Below, piece after piece: positions 1-10,828 of a stretch of DNA of 64,000 nt. The notes beneath the pieces were generated by a model. The model worked only from the letters and a program-made list of their open reading frames with translations, ran no database searches and was not told the origin of the DNA. Every line of letters starts with the position of its first letter. Position 1 is the first letter of the stretch. The DNA comes from Macrostomum hystrix (lineage: Eukaryota; Platyhelminthes; Macrostomidae): positions 7,872,001-7,936,000 of the forward strand of contig CATNEN010000038.1 of assembly GCA_950097015.1 (NCBI GenBank), written 5' to 3'. The position numbers and the translations under genes were made by a program.

Positions 1-3000
1 TCATCGCTAATTTCCCTAGCTCAGGTAGAAGCACCAGCTCAGCGATGCTCTCCACCAATGTCGTCTGCTGCCTTGCTCACTGGTCAGGTGAGGCAACTGC
101 TGACGAATGTCGATTGCAAGGATGATTCTGCATCAGCGACCAGCGCCACTGTCACTTCGTTGAATGCTGCAGAAGAAAAAAAGCCGAACGAGTCCGTTTT
201 CGAATCGAACAAAAGCCAGACAGTGCCCTCCACAAATCAACAAGAGAAGGAGCAGCTGCATGATCCGGAGCATCAGCAATCTGCAGCGCAATTGCAAAGT
301 AGCCTTGACGATGTTATCTCAAGTGTAATTGCTGACTCCAGCAATTATAAGGCGCCTTTGCAACCGCCTTCATCATTAGCATCCTCTTCCGCTGCTCCTC
401 CTGCGAATTCGCCAGCTGCTGTGCCAAATCAGCCAGCTCAGCGCCAGGGTCTTGTATCAATTTCTGCAGACGAGGTCGACATGCTGCTGGGCAATGAGCA
501 GCTGGCTAAACCTCAGCCACAGATACTGCCGCCGCAGATTCCGCAGCTGCGTCCGACGATGCAGCCGCCACCAGCGGCAGGCTTTGTTATAGCACCTCCG
601 CATCCCCATCCGCCCCAGCATCCGCCGCCTCATCCGCATCCGCCACCGCATTTTTATTATAATCAGTGGCGTGGCCCAGCAATGCGACCGCCAACCATTC
701 AGCAACAGCCGCTGGCTCTGCCACCACATATGCCCGCTCCGCAGTCGGACGCGATGCTGGCCCCTATGGCCCCGCATCCCAACTATCAGCGGCTAAACCT
801 TGAAGCCCAGCTAAAGGACATTGAAGTGAGGCTGGCCGCTAAACGAAAGATCAAGAAAAACCTAAACGCCAAGGGTCGAACGGTAAGTCGAATGCGAAGA
901 AAATGCGAATTTTCGTATTAGGATAAACAAAAAAGCTCTAAAGACAGTGGGCAGAGCCTATATTCGCAATCACTCCCGCAGGCCAAAAAGAACAACATTG
1001 CGCTAAGCCGGCAGGACCAGGTCGAAGCGCAGCAGGTTGGCGACGAGATCAAGCGGCTCAGCCAGGAGTCCGATAATTTGCGCGCTCTTTTAAAGGATGG
1101 CAGCGGCGTCAACCAGTGGCCAGCCGGGAGCAGCAGACCGCCGTCAGCGATACCTCCACCACCGTCGCCTCAGCAGCAGCAGCAGCAGCAGCCATCTTTA
1201 TTGCGCTTTCATCAGCACCAGCCCCAGATTACAGCAGGTGATAATAATCCCTTTAGCGAGGCCTTCCAGCGGCAGCTAATGCAACAGCAGCAGCAGCAGC
1301 AGCAGCAGGATGGCAGCGGCATGCGAACATGCTATCAGCAATTGCCAGATCAGCAGCAGCAGCAGCCGCTGCAGTCTCCGCACATGCAGCCCCAACCGTT
1401 TGCTGCGGCCCGTCTACTTGTCCAGGGCCCGCCAACTGGCTTTCCACGCCCGCTGTCCTACCCATCCTACATGGTGGCCGCGGCTCCGGGGCCTTCGCAG
1501 TCTCTGCCCGACCATCATCTGCACCAGAACTTGCATCCTCAGTTTCATCGTCCGCCACCGCCGCAGAATTTTCACACTCAGCAGCATCCGCAGCTGCAGC
1601 AGCCGCCGCCGCAACAGCTTTTGCACTTTCAGCCGGCCGCTCAGCGAGCTTTTCATCAGCAGCAGCCGCAGAAGCTGCTACAAAATCTGCCTGCGCCGGG
1701 CACTCTCCGATGTGAGTATAGACTCACAAAGTCTGCATTTTTTGTCTGATCAGAAACATGCCAAATAGGCGGGTCAGTGGCAGACCGGTTAACGTGTTTG
1801 CCTCTCGCACCAAGGTGCTTGAGCTCTATTCCGCGGCGAGGCCACATTCATTTGGGGCGCAGTCGTGGAAAGAAGGATTGGGGGCTTGTTGTAAAATTTA
1901 CACCATTTAGGGCCAACCTCGAGCTCCAAGGCACAGTGACGATAAGAAATTCAGGGCTGGGGAAATTCAGGGATGTTCACTCTACTGTGCCCTGGCACAG
2001 TGAAATGTACACTGCCTGACGATGAGAAAGTCAGGGCAGATGTACACACCTGTGTGAGCGTACGTCTGCGTACAGTGTCTGTGTGCGAGTGTGCTCAGGA
2101 GTCAGCGAAATGGGCAGAATTGACTCCTCGTTGGCTCCTCGTTAGTGTTACCGAATGTTGTGCCGTTGCCCGCAGCCCTCCTGCAGTTATTATTATTTAT
2201 TATTATCCTGTAAAGTGTCAGCGTAAGCCAAGTATTAATTCACGAGAGCATTCTAAACAGTCAGTTTTTGTTCCTAATTGCGCATCAGCTGACACGGAGC
2301 CGCCGAGATCCGTGGGACTCCTGCCGCAGCAGCAGCCTCTGTCGGTGTCCATCAGCGTGGCGGCTCCCGCTTCCAACACTGCGACAAGTTCAATAGCTTC
2401 GGCAGCTTCTGCCACTCCGGCGGAAGCTGCGACAACCGATGCTCCGGCAGTTCCAATGTCTGATGAGAGCATCGGCAAGCTGAACGACACTTTCGACACT
2501 GTGTTGCGCAATTCAGACTCCAACACAGCCGCCTACCTCGCCGATCCATCTAAGGCTGACGTACTAGACAAGTTTCATCGGCAGAACGCGGCCGGCGCTA
2601 CGTCGCCAGCTGTTGGCGCTGCTGCGGCCAAGAAGAAACGCGGCGACAAGGCGACGCCGACTAATTTAACTCCGCCATTGGCTGGCGCCTTTTCTCCTGC
2701 CGCCGGTTTTATCGATGGCAGCGCCTACGACAGTTTAAAGCAGCGGCTGGCTGAGCAGAGACTGGCTGGGCCCATGCGAACACTGCTACAGGATCCCAAG
2801 GTGGGTGTTTTGGGATTCACCGAGTTGATTTAGCAGGTATCTCAAGTAACGTTTCAGGTATGGGTAGTTGGGATTATTCGGGATAGGGTTGGGGATTTCA
2901 GGTATGGGAGTCAGGGATTCCAGGGATGGGAGTCAGGGATTCCAGGGATGTGAGTCAGGGATTCCAGGAATGGGAGTCAGGGATTCCGGGGATGGGAGTC

Positions 3001-6000
3001 AGGGATTCCAGGGATGGGAGTCAGGGATTCCAGGGATGTGAGTCAGGGATTCCAGGAATGGGAGTCAGGGATTCCAGGGATGGGAGTCAGGGATTCCAGG
3101 GATGGGAGTCAGGGATTCCAGGGATGGGAGTCAGGGATTCCAGGGATGTGAGTCAGGGATTCCAGGAATGGGAGTCAGGGATTCCGGGGATGGGAGTCAG
3201 GGATTCCAGGGATGGGAGTCAGGGATTCCAGGGATGTGAGTCAGGGATTCCAGGAATGGGAGTCAGGGATTCCAGGGATGGGAGTCAGGGATTCCAGGGA
3301 TGGGAGTCAGGGATTCCAGGGATGGGAGTCAGGGATTCCAGGGATGTGAGTCAGGGATTCCAGGAATGGGAGTCAGGGATTCCGGGGATGGGAGTCAGGG
3401 ATTCCAGGGATGGGAGTCAGGGATTCCAGGGATGTGAGTCAGGGATTCCAGGAATGGGAGTCAGGGATTCCAGGGATGGGAGTCAGGGATTCCAGGGATG
3501 GGAGTCAGGGATTCCAGGGATGGGAGTCAGGGATTCCAGGGATGTGAGTCAGGGATTCCAGGAATGGGAGTCAGGGATTCCAGGGATGGGAGTCAGGGAT
3601 TCCAGGGATGGGAGTCAGGGATTCCAGGGATGGGAGTCAGGGATTCCAGGGATGGGAGTCAGGGATTCCAGGGATGGGAGTCAGGGATTCCAGGGATGTG
3701 AGTCAGGGATTCCAGGAATGGGAGTCAGGGATTCCGGGGATGGGAGTCAGGGATTCCAGGGATGGGAGTCAGGGATTCCAGGGATGTGAGTCAGGGATTC
3801 CAGGAATGGTAGTCAGGGATTCCAGGGATGGGAGTCAGGGATTCCAGGGATGGGAGTCAGGGATTCCAGGGATGGGAGTCAGGTTTTCCAGGGATGGAAG
3901 TCGGGGATTTCAGGAATGGGTGTCAGGGATTCATGAGATGTTGTTTAGGGTTCTATAATAAGTATGTTGATTATGAATGAGGAGTGCGTATGCTGGAGTT
4001 TGAGATTGAAGCTATCACGAGTATCCATATTACGGTATTGAGAGCGTGAAGTTCATTTAATGTGAGTACGGCAGTTTTATGTACGGTAGTAGAGTTCTCA
4101 AACCGGGCTTCTAACCTATCAAAACAGTAAATAAAAAACCTTGCTACGCCGCAGGTGTACACCGACCTGCGCCTGCTGCTGCCTCCGGGCACGGGCTCCC
4201 TTGGCGCATTTTTCGCCAGGCCGGACGGCTCTGTTGGGCGCTACCGACCGCTGCCGCCTGGCTCCATTGAGCTGGGCCGCTACAGCCTGCGGCCTTACAG
4301 CAGCTCCGGCAGCCGTTCCTCGCGCGCTAGCATTCTTGACGCCGCCGTGTCCGCTGTCGGCGACCTGCCCCGCTCAACTCCCAGCGAAGGCGACGACCTC
4401 CTAGGACCCGTCGAAACTCGCAGCGACCTCCTAATGCCGCTGAAAGACTCCGTAAGCTTTGATGACACCGATTCGACCGCAGAGCATCTGGCGGAGGCCG
4501 ACATCAGCTTCGATGGCAATTCGACGGCGACTTCGGCTGCGCCGCCGGATTTTGGTGACGACATGCCCGGTGCCGACGAGGATGGTTCGCTTTTGAGGCT
4601 CTCGTCTCGTTCTGGCACACCCCAGCTTCTAGGATTCGGGATCGGTAATGATGGCAGACATTGCAGATGCCTAGTTGTAGACATTACAGATGCCTAGTTA
4701 TAGAGATTACAGATTTCTAGTGACAGACATTACAGATGGCTAGTGACAGAAATTATAGATAGCTATTGACAGACATTATAGATGGCTATTGACAGACATT
4801 ATAGATGGCTATTGACAGACATTATAGATAGCTATTGACAGACATTATAGATAGCTATTGACAGACATTATAGATGGCTATTGACAGAAATTATAGATGG
4901 CTATTGACAGACATTACAGATGGCTATTGACAGACATTACAGATGGCTATTGACAGACATTACAGATGGCTATTGACAGACATTATAGATGGCTATTGAC
5001 AGAAATTACAGATGGCTAGTGACAGACATTACAGATGGCTAGTGACAGACATTACAGATGGCTAGTGACAGACATTACAGATGGCTAGTGACAGACATTA
5101 CAGATGGCTGATTTCACTATAAGGCTTTAGCAGCTCAACTATTTCTGCTCTGTCTACCTCCTTTCGCAGAGCCATCCGGTTCTGCTGCTACCGCAGTCAT
5201 TGAAGACATCAACGCCGAGGGCGTCGACATCCACAGCGACACCAGCGACACCGGCCTGGCTGCGTCGCCAGCATTTGCCGATGACTTGCGCGACGAATTC
5301 GACGCTGGGCCGCCGCAGCTGCCGTGCCGATTCGCTGGCAATGGCACTGCGCCCAGCGTCATGCGATCCCTGACCGACCTGCTGGGCCTGGACTTTGGCA
5401 GCCAGTTCGAACGCCCAGCAGATCGGGCCAAAAAGCCGACGATCGCGAAGAAGCCGACGCCGCTACTTCCGCCACCACCGACGCCGCCGACGGCGCGAAG
5501 GCACGCCGAAGATGTGGTGACCGTGTCAGCTCTGATTTCTTCCAAGCAGCCCCTGGTGTGCCACCGCTGCGACCTGCCGCTTGTTTCCGCCGCTTCCGCT
5601 GTGAGGCATCGGCCCGCTGACACCGCGGCACTCGCCGGCGCATCTTCAACCGCCGGCGATGAGGCTCCAACAGTGGCCAGCGCGCAGCTGTCGCAGCAGG
5701 ACGAGCTTCTGTTCTGCAGCGCACACTGCCTGACCCTTCATTTGAGCCCGTCAGTGGATCAACCATTAGGGCTGTCTGGACCGGTAGGCGGAAAGGTGGG
5801 TGCTGCTTTTCTGGATTTTGCATTCTGCGAGTGATAACCGATTAATCAAAAAATGAGGTTCATTAATGAAAGTTCGGTGATCCTAAAGTTCTTTTAAACG
5901 ACCTATTTTGGGTCGACCAAACGACCAACTTCGCGTTCAATGACTAGATGCTATGACTAACAGAATGACAAGGTGAAATGATGAACAGAATGACTAGATT

Positions 6001-9000
6001 ATATGACTTACATAATGACTAGGTGAAATGATGAACAGAATGACTAGGTGAAATGACTAATTATGGAAGTCTCCTGAACAACCCTGTCTCCAAACGCCTG
6101 TGGCAAATGAAAGTCAGCCAAGCAAGCGCTCACAAGTTTCCACCCGCCCTTCGCCTGCCTCACAGCGCTCAGATGACGTCGCTTCTGTCGCCGGCGGCGA
6201 ATATCGCGTCCAGGCCTACGTTGGCGACGAGCCAACCTCGGTGCCGGTGCTGCTGCAGCCGTCCCTGCCTGGCAACCGAAGCCGCAATCAGCAGCTGCTG
6301 GATCGGCTGCCCAGCCAGGCCCTCGGCTCCACCATTGCTGCGATTCGAGCTGCCGCAGCTGCCGGTCTGGTCTCGCCCGCGTCAATTGCGCCTCCTCTGA
6401 CTGCCACCGCGGCTAATCAATTCCAGCAGCAGCAGCAGCAGCAGTCCGGTTTCAATTCCGCTGCATCCGCTGCAGCCGCTGCGGCAGCCGCTGCTATTTC
6501 TCGTCGTCGCAGCATTTCTACGGCCAGCTACGATGGCAGCGTCGGCGTCGGCTCTACGGGTGCTGACGGCGGTGGCTTTGGCTCCTGCGGCAGCGGCGGA
6601 GTGCCCATCAAGAAGTGGAAGGGCCTTCGTTGGCGCAAGTTTTGCCAGGATTTCCGGCCGGCCCAAGAGTACAAGCCCGTGTCAGAGGACGACATCGCCG
6701 AGGTGAGCAGGGGGCAGAAAGGAGCTTACCGTAGGACCAGATCAAATTTCCCAATAACTAACGAGGTCAAATTTCCTAGGAAAAATGGTAAAATTTCCCA
6801 ATGAAGGACTGGGTGAAATTTCCCGCTGAATGACCAGGTAAAATCTTCCCCTTTTCCTCCCGTTTCTTTCCGTAGCACCAAAGCGTTTCCATGACATCTG
6901 CCCTTTGTTCTCCCACATTTCCCAGCTGCTCTACCGCCGAGGCCAGGCGATGAAGCCGCCAGCCGGCCTTGCAGACGTCCGCAGTTGCGTCCTGTGCTCC
7001 GAAATCGGCGACCTCCCAGCTGACGGTCCCGGCCGGCTGCTGAACCTTGACGCCGGTCGCTGGGTCCACCTCAACTGCGCATTGTGGTGCTTTGACGTCT
7101 ACGAAACGGTCTCTGGCGGCCTGGTTAATGTGGACGTCTGGGTTCAGCAGGCCCTGGGCACTCTGTGCAGCTACTGCGGCAAGCTCGGCGCCGGCCTCGT
7201 CTGCTACAGGCCGAAGTGTCCGGCTGTGTACCATCTGGCCTGCGCCCTGCGAGCCAACTGCATGCTGTTCACCGACCGCGGCATGTACTGCTCTGTACAC
7301 AGGCCCAGGGAGCACCACATGCAGCTGCACTGCCTGGCCGCTATCAGACGGGTGTACATCAGCCGCGATGAGGGCGCTCAGGTGCTTATTTACCATTTGC
7401 AGACACATAGGTCACGTAACTTAGCAACACGATCCTCTAATACAACACAAACATGAATTTTTCATACTCCTTGCAGGTCACGTGACCCTACACGATTCTC
7501 TAAATGTCCAAGAAAGTCACGTGACCCTACACAATTCTCTACATGTCCTAGAAAGTCACGTGACCCTACACGATTCTCTAAATGTCCTAGAAAGTCACGT
7601 GATCCTGCACAACTTTCTTAATATCCCAGTGGGTCACGTGACGCAGCACGATCCCATTCTCAAACCTGTCTAATCTCGCACCCGAGCAGGTGGCCGCCGC
7701 GCTGCTCTCGGATCATCCGGAGGAGACCAGCCTGCGCATCGGTTCCCTGGAGCTGCACCGCCTAGGCCAGCTGCTGCCGGCCCAGATTGCAAGCGGCCAG
7801 TTTCACTGCAGCCGGCACATTTATCCCGTCGGCTATTTGGCAACGCGCATCTACTGGTCATGCAGGTGAGCAGCTAACCTTCCAATAGTCCGGGCAGATT
7901 TACTGTGTGGCTGTGTGCCCCGTTGCCCCCAGCGAATATTATAACCATTCTCTGCCCGCACCCCGACATCAGAAACACCGCCGCCCGCTGTCGCTACCTG
8001 TGTCGCATCGACGAGCGCGACGGCGCTCCGGAGTTCAGTATCACCGTGTCCGAGACCGGCCACTCGGAAGAGGCATTCGTCTCCGACACCTGCGACGGTG
8101 TCTGGCGCCCCCTGTTGCAGCGCATTCACAAGCTGCGCGCATCCGCCGGCCTCATAAACATGTTCCCTGATCACATCACCGGCGAGGATTTGTACGGCCT
8201 CACCGATGCCAATATTCTGCGCGCGGTGGAGTCCCTGCCCGGACTGGACGTGCTGAAGGACTACGCGTTCCGGTTTGGCCGTATGCAGCTCATACCGGAG
8301 ATGCCGCTGGCCATCAATCCGACAGGCTGCGCCCGCTCCGAGCCCAAGATGAGGACCTACTTCCGCAAGTGAGTCCAGTTGTACAGCCATTGGCGTTGCG
8401 TACGGCTGTTCAGTCCATGGACTGGTGGGACGCCACACCCACCCTCAATTTCGCCAGCTAATGCTGGTACCCATTTAACAGCTGGGTGAACTGAAGCAAT
8501 GCAAAACGACAAATGAATTGTTCCAGTGTAGTCTTGAATCGAATCCCCGACATCTAAGTCGAGTCCAACGCTCTAACCACTAGGCTACAACCAAAGCAGT
8601 CCATGGATTGGTGGAAACCGCCCACAAAGCCACCTAAATTCCTACCCCAACTAATGCTGGGTCAAATGAAATAAAATAAGTAATTTATGTGAAAATATGC
8701 GTGTGCTAATTTAATAACACAATAAATTCAAGATTATATCCGAAATTGCGTACTTCAAGTAGTGCAAAAGCAAATCAAAACTGGCACCGTTGCTTCCCCC
8801 CCAGGCCGCACGCCCTGCAGACGGTGTCCTCGGCTCGTGGCCACCAGCCGCCTGCCACGGCATCGCATTCGCATCAGCACCAGCATCAGCACCTGCTGCA
8901 CCATCAGCCTGACTCGGCAACCGCCGCTCCCTACTCAAAGCAGTACAGCCACTCCAAGTCCTCGCAGTACCGCCGCCTGCGCACCGAATGGCAGCAGAAT

Positions 9001-10828
9001 GTCTACCTGGGCCGGTCTCGAATCCAGGGCCTTGGACTCTTCGCCACCCGCGACCTGGAGAAGCACGCCATGGTCATCGAGTACATCGGCGAGGTCATTC
9101 GCAATGAGATCGCCAACAAGAGGGAGAAGCTCTACGAATCCCAGGTGACTTTCTTTGCTCTGAACTTTCTGTTCAACAATTTGCGGGGCTTGTGTCCTAG
9201 GACTCGGGTGACCTCGCCATCTGAGTGTACAGTGCCCTGGGCTCTAGGCGTTATATTTCCCCCAGATCCCGAAATTCTGCTGTTCCTCATCCTGGTCCCC
9301 CTATTCCAAAGTGAGGCCTGTTCCTCATCCTGGTCCCCCTATTCCAAAGTGAGGCCTGTTCCTCATCCTGCTTCCCCTATTCCAAAGTGAGGCCTGTTCC
9401 TCATCCTGCTTCCCCTATTCCCAAGTGAGGCCTGTTCCTCATCCTGCTTCCCCTATTCCCAAGTAAGGCCTGTTCCTCATCCTGCTTCCCCTATTCCCAA
9501 GTAAGGCCTGTTCCTCATCCTGCTTCCCCTATTCCCAAGTAAGGCCTGTTCCTCATCCTGGTCCCCCTATTCCCAAGTGAGGCCTGTTCCTCATCCTGCT
9601 TCCCCTATTCCCAAGTAAGGCCTGTTCCTCATCCTGCTTCCCCTATTCCCAAGTAAGGCCTGTTCCTCATCCTGGTCCCCCTATTCCCAAGTGAGGCCTG
9701 TTCCTCATCCTGCTTCCCCTATTCCCAAGTAAGGCCTGTTCCTCATCCTGCTTCCCCTATTCCCAAGTAAGGCCTGTTCCTCATCCTGCTTCCCCTATTC
9801 CCAAGTGAGGCCTGTTCCTCATCCTGCTTCCCCTATTCCAAAGTGAGGCCTGTTCCTCATCCTGCTTCCCCTATTCCAAAGTGAGGCCTGTTCCTCATCC
9901 TGCTTCCCCTATTCCCAAGTGAGGCCTGTTCCTCATCCTGCTTCCCCTATTCCCAAGTGAGGCCTGTTCCTCATCCTGCTTCCCCTATTCCCAAGTAAGG
10001 CCTGTTCCTCATCCTGCTTCCCCTATTCCCAAGTGAGGCCTGTTCCTCATCCTGCTTCCCCTATTCCCAAGTAAGGCCTGTTCCTCATCCTGGTCCCCCT
10101 ATTCCCAAGTGAAGCCTGTTCCTCATCCTGGTCCCCCTATTCCCAAGTGAAGCCTGTTCCTCATCCGGCTTCCCCTATTCCCAAGTGAAGCCTGTTCCTC
10201 ATCCTGCTTCCCCTATTCCAAAGTGAGGCCTGTTCCTCATCCTGCTTCCCCTATTCCAAGTGAGGCCTGTTCCTCATCCTGCTTCCCCTATTCCAAAGTG
10301 AGGCCTGTTCCTCATCCTGCTTCCCCTATTCCCAAGTAAGGCCTGTTCCTCATCCTGCTTCCCCTATTCCAAAGTGAGGCCTGTTCCTCATCCTGCTTCC
10401 CCTATTCCCAAGTGAGGCCTGTTCCTCATCCTGCTCCCCCTTTTCCCAAGATCCCCGAGTTCGGCTATTGCTAGACTCTCCCGTAGCGGCCCTGCATTGA
10501 ATCAGCAGTAGATTAGAATTCACTTCTAATATGGAATCCCACCGTCGCTTAGAACCGCGGCATCTACATGTTCCGCCTGGACGATGATTGGATTGTTGAC
10601 GCCACCATCTGCGGCGGTCCGGCTCGTTACATCAATCACAGCTGCCAGCCGAACTGCTCAGCCGAGGTGGTTGACGTTGATCGCGGCCGCAAGATCATCA
10701 TCCTGGCTAGTCGGCGGGTAGAGAAGGGCGAGGAGCTCACCTATGACTACAAGTTCGATTTCGAGGACTCCAGCAGTAAGATCCCCTGCCTGTGCGGGGC
10801 GCCGCACTGCCGCAAGTGGATGAACTAA
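1..10828 (+). CDS. KMT2C/D: KMT2C/D-type (MLL3/4, trithorax-related) histone H3K4 methyltransferase, 5'-partial
   Basis: Catalytic subunit of a COMPASS-type complex that methylates H3K4, mainly at enhancers, in the nucleus. Deduced exons: (1)25-882, 982-1711, 2289-2800, 4155-4644, 5170-5795, 6118-6702, 6926-7381, 7690-7865, 7973-8368, 8805-9144, 10553-10828; phases agree throughout and give 1814 residues from base 25. Seen in order: Pro/Gln-rich region; short coiled coil around NAKGRT/AKKNN (882/982 join); a CHRCDLPL...FCSAHC zinc-like motif (exon 5); extended PHD finger (CVLC...HLNCALWC...CSYC...CPAVYHLACAL...CSVH, exon 7); FYRN (exon 8, PVGYLATRIYWS); FYRC (exon 9); SET (exons 10-11) with HSKSSQYR, SRIQGLGLFA, GGPARYINHSCQPNC and YDYKFDFED; post-SET CLCGAPHC ending CRKWMN. 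That ending and the FYRN-FYRC-SET order mark KMT2C/D rather than KMT2A/B. Catalytic motifs look intact. N-terminal exons lie left of the window; base 25 follows a plausible acceptor, but the frame is also open to base 1. The exon 6 acceptor is weak. Confidence 0.93.
1712..2288 (+). mobile_element. SINE-like element, family A, copy 1 (about 1765-2215) in a KMT2 intron
   Basis: The intron between exons 2 and 3 is mostly one element. Its head at about 1768-1850 is tRNA-like, with a degraded B-box-like stretch (GAGCTCTATTCCGCGG). The body includes a segment reading GGGCAGATGTACACACCTG near 2036. The tail is ATT-rich (about 2186-2210). The body is shared with copies at about 27003-27370, 32085-32280 and, in reverse, 57300-57540, so this is a dispersed family. 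Target duplications were not recognised. SINE status is inferred from the tRNA-like head, the ATT-rich tail and the copy number. Confidence 0.65.
2893..3950. repeat. 22-bp minisatellite in KMT2 intron 3
   Basis: About 48 copies of a 22-bp unit containing GGGAGTCAGGGATTCCAGG fill most of the intron 2801-4154. Variants (GATGGG, GATGTG, GAATGG, CCGGGG at the junction) recur in order, so several units form higher-order blocks. The unit length is not a multiple of three, yet long stop-free frames exist; they are not coding. Confidence 0.97.
4651..5112. repeat. 23-bp minisatellite in KMT2 intron 4
   Basis: About 20 copies of a unit containing CATTACAGATGGCTAGTGAC. GGCTATTGAC and GGCTAGTGAC subtypes are clustered, with the first form in the middle and the second at the 3' end. 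It lies in the intron 4645-5169. Confidence 0.95.
5938..6062. repeat. Degenerate short tandem repeat in KMT2 intron 5
   Basis: Four or five imperfect copies built around AATGACTAGGTGAAATGATG, just upstream of the exon that starts at about 6118. Confidence 0.7.
7398..7670. repeat. 39-bp tandem repeat carrying a CACGTG E-box palindrome in each unit, KMT2 intron 7
   Basis: Intron 7382-7689. Full or near-full GTCACGTGAC palindromes begin at 7477, 7516, 7555, 7594 (last base changed) and 7633, spaced exactly 39 bp. A degenerate one (GTCACGTAAC) lies at about 7410. The palindrome is better conserved between units than the rest of the unit. CACGTG is the general bHLH-ZIP (USF/Max/TFE type) site. 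Whether anything binds here is unknown. Confidence 0.9.
8395..8660 (-). mobile_element. tRNA-derived SINE-like element, family B, apparently a head-to-tail dimer
   Basis: Lies in the KMT2 intron 8369-8804. Read on the minus strand, 8601-8533 looks like a tRNA: A-box-like TAGCCTAGTGG and B-box-like GGGATTCGATTC. The body runs on to about 8398. A second partial copy of the 3' body (CAGTCCATGG(A/T)TTGGTGG through CTAATGCTGG) lies at 8597-8655, directly beside the head of the first. The two body copies differ at many positions, so the arrangement is not recent. Confidence 0.6.
9281..10450. repeat. 38-bp minisatellite splitting the KMT2 SET domain
   Basis: About 31 copies of a pyrimidine-rich unit (CCTGTTCCTCATCCTGCTTC, then CCCTATTCCC and AAGTGAGG or AAGTAAGG). 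It fills most of the intron 9145-10552, which interrupts SET between YESQ and NRGIYMF. Every unit ends in a 5'-splice-site-like AAGTGAGG or AAGTAAGG preceded by a polypyrimidine run. Confidence 0.97.

Noticed and set aside
6382-6666. Minus-strand frame with poly-Leu opposite KMT2 exon 6
   Set aside because: Shadow of the Gln/Ala/Gly-rich KMT2 coding strand.
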